15,027 nucleotides of DNA from Candidatus Cloacimonadota bacterium. GTDB taxonomy: Bacteria > Cloacimonadota > Cloacimonadia > Cloacimonadales > Cloacimonadaceae. Under the pieces are notes generated by a model that was given only the letters and a program-made list of their open reading frames with translations, was not told the origin of the DNA and searched no databases. The translations under genes were made by a program, and so were the position numbers. Shown piece after piece: positions 12,854 through 15,027 of the stretch. The DNA lies in contig JALNWR010000043.1 in assembly GCA_023230795.1 (NCBI GenBank), forward strand, positions 1 to 15,027. The letters are read 5' to 3'. Positions within the stretch are counted from its first letter, which is position 1; each line of letters begins with the position of its first letter.

Positions 12854-14821
12854 CTACTGATTAAATACTCTGTGCCAGAGCTCCAGAGAGATCACATTGT
12901 ACAGCATTTCGGCATCGCGATTCTTCCCGGCTAAAAAGCCCCGCCAGCGTTGATGCACCAATGGCAGATCCCAGATTCCGCGGCTGCGAAATTCCCGGCT
13001 GTACAGGATGTCTTGCATAAAGTCCTTTAGCTCGCCGCGCATCCACCTGCTATAAAAAGGACTGCCAAAGATGCCTTTGTCTTTGCGCTCTGAGATTTCC
13101 TGGGGTACATAGCCCTGGAAGGCTTTGCGATGGAATACCTTGCGGTATGGAGGCCTGATCTTATATGCAGCCGGAAGACTGAAGACCAGCTCCACCAGCC
13201 GGTGATCTAAAAAGGGCATCCGGCTCTCCACGCCATTGCCCATACTCATGCGGTCTTCACAGTGCAGCAGGGTCATCAGAGAGGTGTTGTGCATCATATT
13301 ATACAAAAAGCTGCTCAATCTGGAAACGGGGATATCGCTGATCTGCTGCATAAACTTCCCCTCCACCATAGCCTTGGCCTGAGCGGCATATTCTTTTGAG
13401 AAGGGATCAAAGCGGTAATGGCGAGCTTCGAGGGCATACAAAGTGGATTCCGGCAAAGCTACGGACATGGCGATTTTAGCGAGATTACCCATGCTTTGCA
13501 GAGGATTAGCGCTCAGGAAATGCTTGATTTCTCCGGCAAATCTGCCCACCCGCAAGCTTCTGATGAGATCGGCATAATAGCGATATGTAGCATGCCGATA
13601 GCCGCCGGATATCTCATCCGAGCCCTGCCCGGAAAGCAGCACATGGACTGATGCCTCATTCACCATCTTCATCAAAGCGTATTGGCTTACAAAACCGGAA
13701 CTAACCGGCAAATCGTTCAAATAAGTAGCCTTCTCCCACCAATCCAGCGCATCCTGTGCCTGAGGAGCTGAATAATTCGTCTGAATCCCATTTTTGGCCG
13801 CCACTATCTCGATATAGCTCCTTTCATCCAGAGCGGGATCATCTTCATAATATATGGAAAAAGTCCGAAGCGGATAGTCCAGAAGCGGCGCTGCCATACA
13901 GGCTATCGCGCTGGAATCCAGGCCTCCGGAAAGTGAAGAACCCACCTCCACATCACTGTGCAATTGCAATTTCAAGCTATCCATAAAAAGCTGTAGATAT
14001 TCATCTTTGGCTTCATCAAAAGATAGAGTGCTGCGCTCAAAACTGTCTGTATCCAATTGATAATATTGGCGTATCTCGGTTTTGCCACCTTTTACTATCA
14101 TATTGTGTCCGGGTTTGAGCGCATGTATATGCTGCCAATGGGTTTCTTCATCATAGACCATCATGGAATTTACTTTCATGCTGCGCCATATCATGGCCTT
14201 ATTTTGGGCCTTATCGATAGGAGCTGCCAGGATTTGCTTGATCTCAGAGCCCCAATACAGATAGCCTTTGTCAATAGCATAATACAAAGGTTTGATGCCA
14301 AAGCGGTCCCGGCTGAGAAACAAAAGACCCTGCTTTTGATCCCATATACTAATAGCCCACATGCCTACAAAGCGATGCACGCAGTCCATCCCCCAGTAAT
14401 GGTAGGCTTTGAGTATCACCTCGGTATCGCTGTGACCACGAAAGCTGTAACCCGCTTTTTCCAGTTCCACCCTTAGCTCATTATGATTGTAAATTTCACC
14501 ATTAAAAATGATCGCCAAATCCAGCTTGGCATCATACATGGGCTGATGCCCAGATTCCGTAAGCTCCAAAGTGGGCAGTCTTTGAAAGCCAAAACCTATC
14601 TGGGCAGCCCAAGCCGCATCAAAAGGATAAAGCTTAGCCTTCACTGCAGCTATGCTATCTTCCACGTAAAAAGCCCGGACCTCCGGCTTTTGGATGTTGA
14701 TAGCCAGATAGCCTTCATCTTGGGACCCACGATGATGCACCCGCTTTGTCATCTCGCTTAGTAGCACCATATCTATCTTCTGCTCTGGGAGCAAACTGTA
14801 TATTCCAGCGATTCCACACAT
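12854..14821 (-). CDS. asnB: asparagine synthetase (glutamine-hydrolysing), AsnB type
   Basis: This enzyme makes asparagine from aspartate, ATP and glutamine. The 655-residue protein has an N-terminal class-II glutamine amidotransferase domain starting MCGIAGIY, whose Cys2 becomes the catalytic N-terminal nucleophile. HHRGSQDEG (29-37), FNGEIYN (106-112) and the GHSDTEV segment (129-135) are present. The synthetase domain has the PP-loop SGGLDSS (298-304), LLSGQGSDEISGGY, and the C-terminal VESRMPFLDHRLVE. An insertion of roughly 30 residues at about 42-72 separates the RG motif from the QRL motif, which reads FGFQRL rather than the usual GHRRL. AsnB homologues also amidate cell-surface sugars or peptides, so a specialised substrate is possible. 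The ribosome binding site AAGGAG lies 10 nt before the ATG. Confidence 0.92.
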   Translation of the reverse strand: MCGIAGIYSLLPEQKIDMVLLSEMTKRVHHRGSQDEGYLAINIQKPEVRAFYVEDSIAAVKAKLYPFDAAWAAQIGFGFQRLPTLELTESGHQPMYDAKLDLAIIFNGEIYNHNELRVELEKAGYSFRGHSDTEVILKAYHYWGMDCVHRFVGMWAISIWDQKQGLLFLSRDRFGIKPLYYAIDKGYLYWGSEIKQILAAPIDKAQNKAMIWRSMKVNSMMVYDEETHWQHIHALKPGHNMIVKGGKTEIRQYYQLDTDSFERSTLSFDEAKDEYLQLFMDSLKLQLHSDVEVGSSLSGGLDSSAIACMAAPLLDYPLRTFSIYYEDDPALDERSYIEIVAAKNGIQTNYSAPQAQDALDWWEKATYLNDLPVSSGFVSQYALMKMVNEASVHVLLSGQGSDEISGGYRHATYRYYADLIRSLRVGRFAGEIKHFLSANPLQSMGNLAKIAMSVALPESTLYALEARHYRFDPFSKEYAAQAKAMVEGKFMQQISDIPVSRLSSFLYNMMHNTSLMTLLHCEDRMSMGNGVESRMPFLDHRLVELVFSLPAAYKIRPPYRKVFHRKAFQGYVPQEISERKDKGIFGSPFYSRWMRGELKDFMQDILYSREFRSRGIWDLPLVHQRWRGFLAGKNRDAEMLYNVISLELWHRVFNQ

Positions 14822-15027
14822 CTGTATTTTTCTCCTTATCGGGTTCAGCTCGCTTGATAGGTGGATTTACGTCAAGTGAAATTCTCGGCAGGGGCGACCG
14901 CCCCTAACCGATCTTTACCATTTGGCTATTTTTTACCCCCAAAAACAGGCGTTTTTTAGCCATTTCGGCCAAATTGCTAATCCTGTATATGGTTGTAATT
15001 CAGCACTATAGCCGTTTTCAGGTTTAG
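14822..15027 (-). other. upstream region of asnB, no gene seen
   Basis: These 206 nt to the window edge contain no supported gene. Besides the palindrome at 14885-14911 there is an A/T-rich inverted repeat, AAAAAC/GTTTTT (14941-14956, 4-nt loop), itself nested between TGGCTA and TAGCCA. A TTGACG (14870-14875) could be a -35 box, but no -10 is visible 16-18 nt from it. The promoter of asnB is therefore not identified. Confidence 0.5.
14885..14911. repeat. imperfect palindrome upstream of asnB
   Basis: AGGGGCG (14890-14896) and CGCCCCT (14899-14905) are perfect inverted arms around 2 nt. They are flanked by TCGG (14885-14888) and CCGA (14908-14911), which also pair across a small internal bulge. 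The result is a 27-nt hairpin with 11 possible pairs (the innermost would open to form a loop). No U-tract follows on either strand, so it is not a standard terminator. It could be an operator, a terminator of another kind, or a dispersed palindromic repeat. Confidence 0.6.

Noticed and set aside
1..15027. tRNA genes, CRISPR arrays, insertion sequences, riboswitch ahead of ribBA
   Set aside because: I looked in all gaps and found no cloverleaf with CCA/TTC landmarks, no regular direct repeats, no transposase, and no room for an FMN riboswitch, since ribBA overlaps rluD.

Overview
All recognisable genes in this window lie on the minus strand, so transcription runs from high to low coordinates. 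The content is bacterial chromosome: ribosomal proteins, tRNA and rRNA modification, riboflavin synthesis, potassium transport and a few cell-envelope proteins. I see no integrase, transposase, phage gene, CRISPR array or tRNA. Two observations fit the Fibrobacteres-Chlorobi-Bacteroidetes (FCB) superphylum: a TrmD with a Bacteroidota-like CGHYKEIDQR motif, and a TrkH with an extra N-terminal membrane region. A Cloacimonadota-like genome is my best guess. This is an inference from protein style, not a demonstrated placement.

Reading in transcription order, the layout is as follows. (1) 15027-14822: upstream region of asnB, with a strong imperfect palindrome and A/T-rich inverted repeats. (2) asnB (glutamine-dependent asparagine synthetase) followed 4 nt later by a lipoprotein with two WHy/LEA-2 domains. 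(3) A ribosome-biogenesis operon rpsP-khpA-rimM-trmD, starting from an extended -10 promoter; rplS follows after an unusually long, hairpin-rich 264-nt gap and ends at a clear Rho-independent terminator. (4) ogt-acpS, whose ribosome binding site abuts that terminator. (5) A strong consensus promoter (TTGACA, 17 nt, TATAAG) that launches a tightly packed run of nine genes: adk, trkH, trkA, a membrane PAS protein, rluD, ribBA, a TPM-domain protein, a DUF445-like membrane protein and a two-TM potassium channel with an RCK domain. Spacings in this run are between -20 and +12 nt, which fits one transcript.

The long operon mixes housekeeping enzymes with two potassium modules: the TrkH/TrkA uptake system near its start and a TVGYGD channel at its end. 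A PAS-domain membrane protein without any output domain sits directly after trkA. This is the part with most room for new biology. The channel gene carries a -1 frame disruption at an A-triplet (262-264). Its second RCK half continues in another frame to the window edge, so it is either a recent frameshift mutation or a sequence error.

Most of the window is ordinary core genome. The items most worth a second look are the potassium/PAS operon, the TrkH N-terminal extension, the channel frameshift, the trmD-rplS intergenic region, and the terminator that overlaps the ogt leader.
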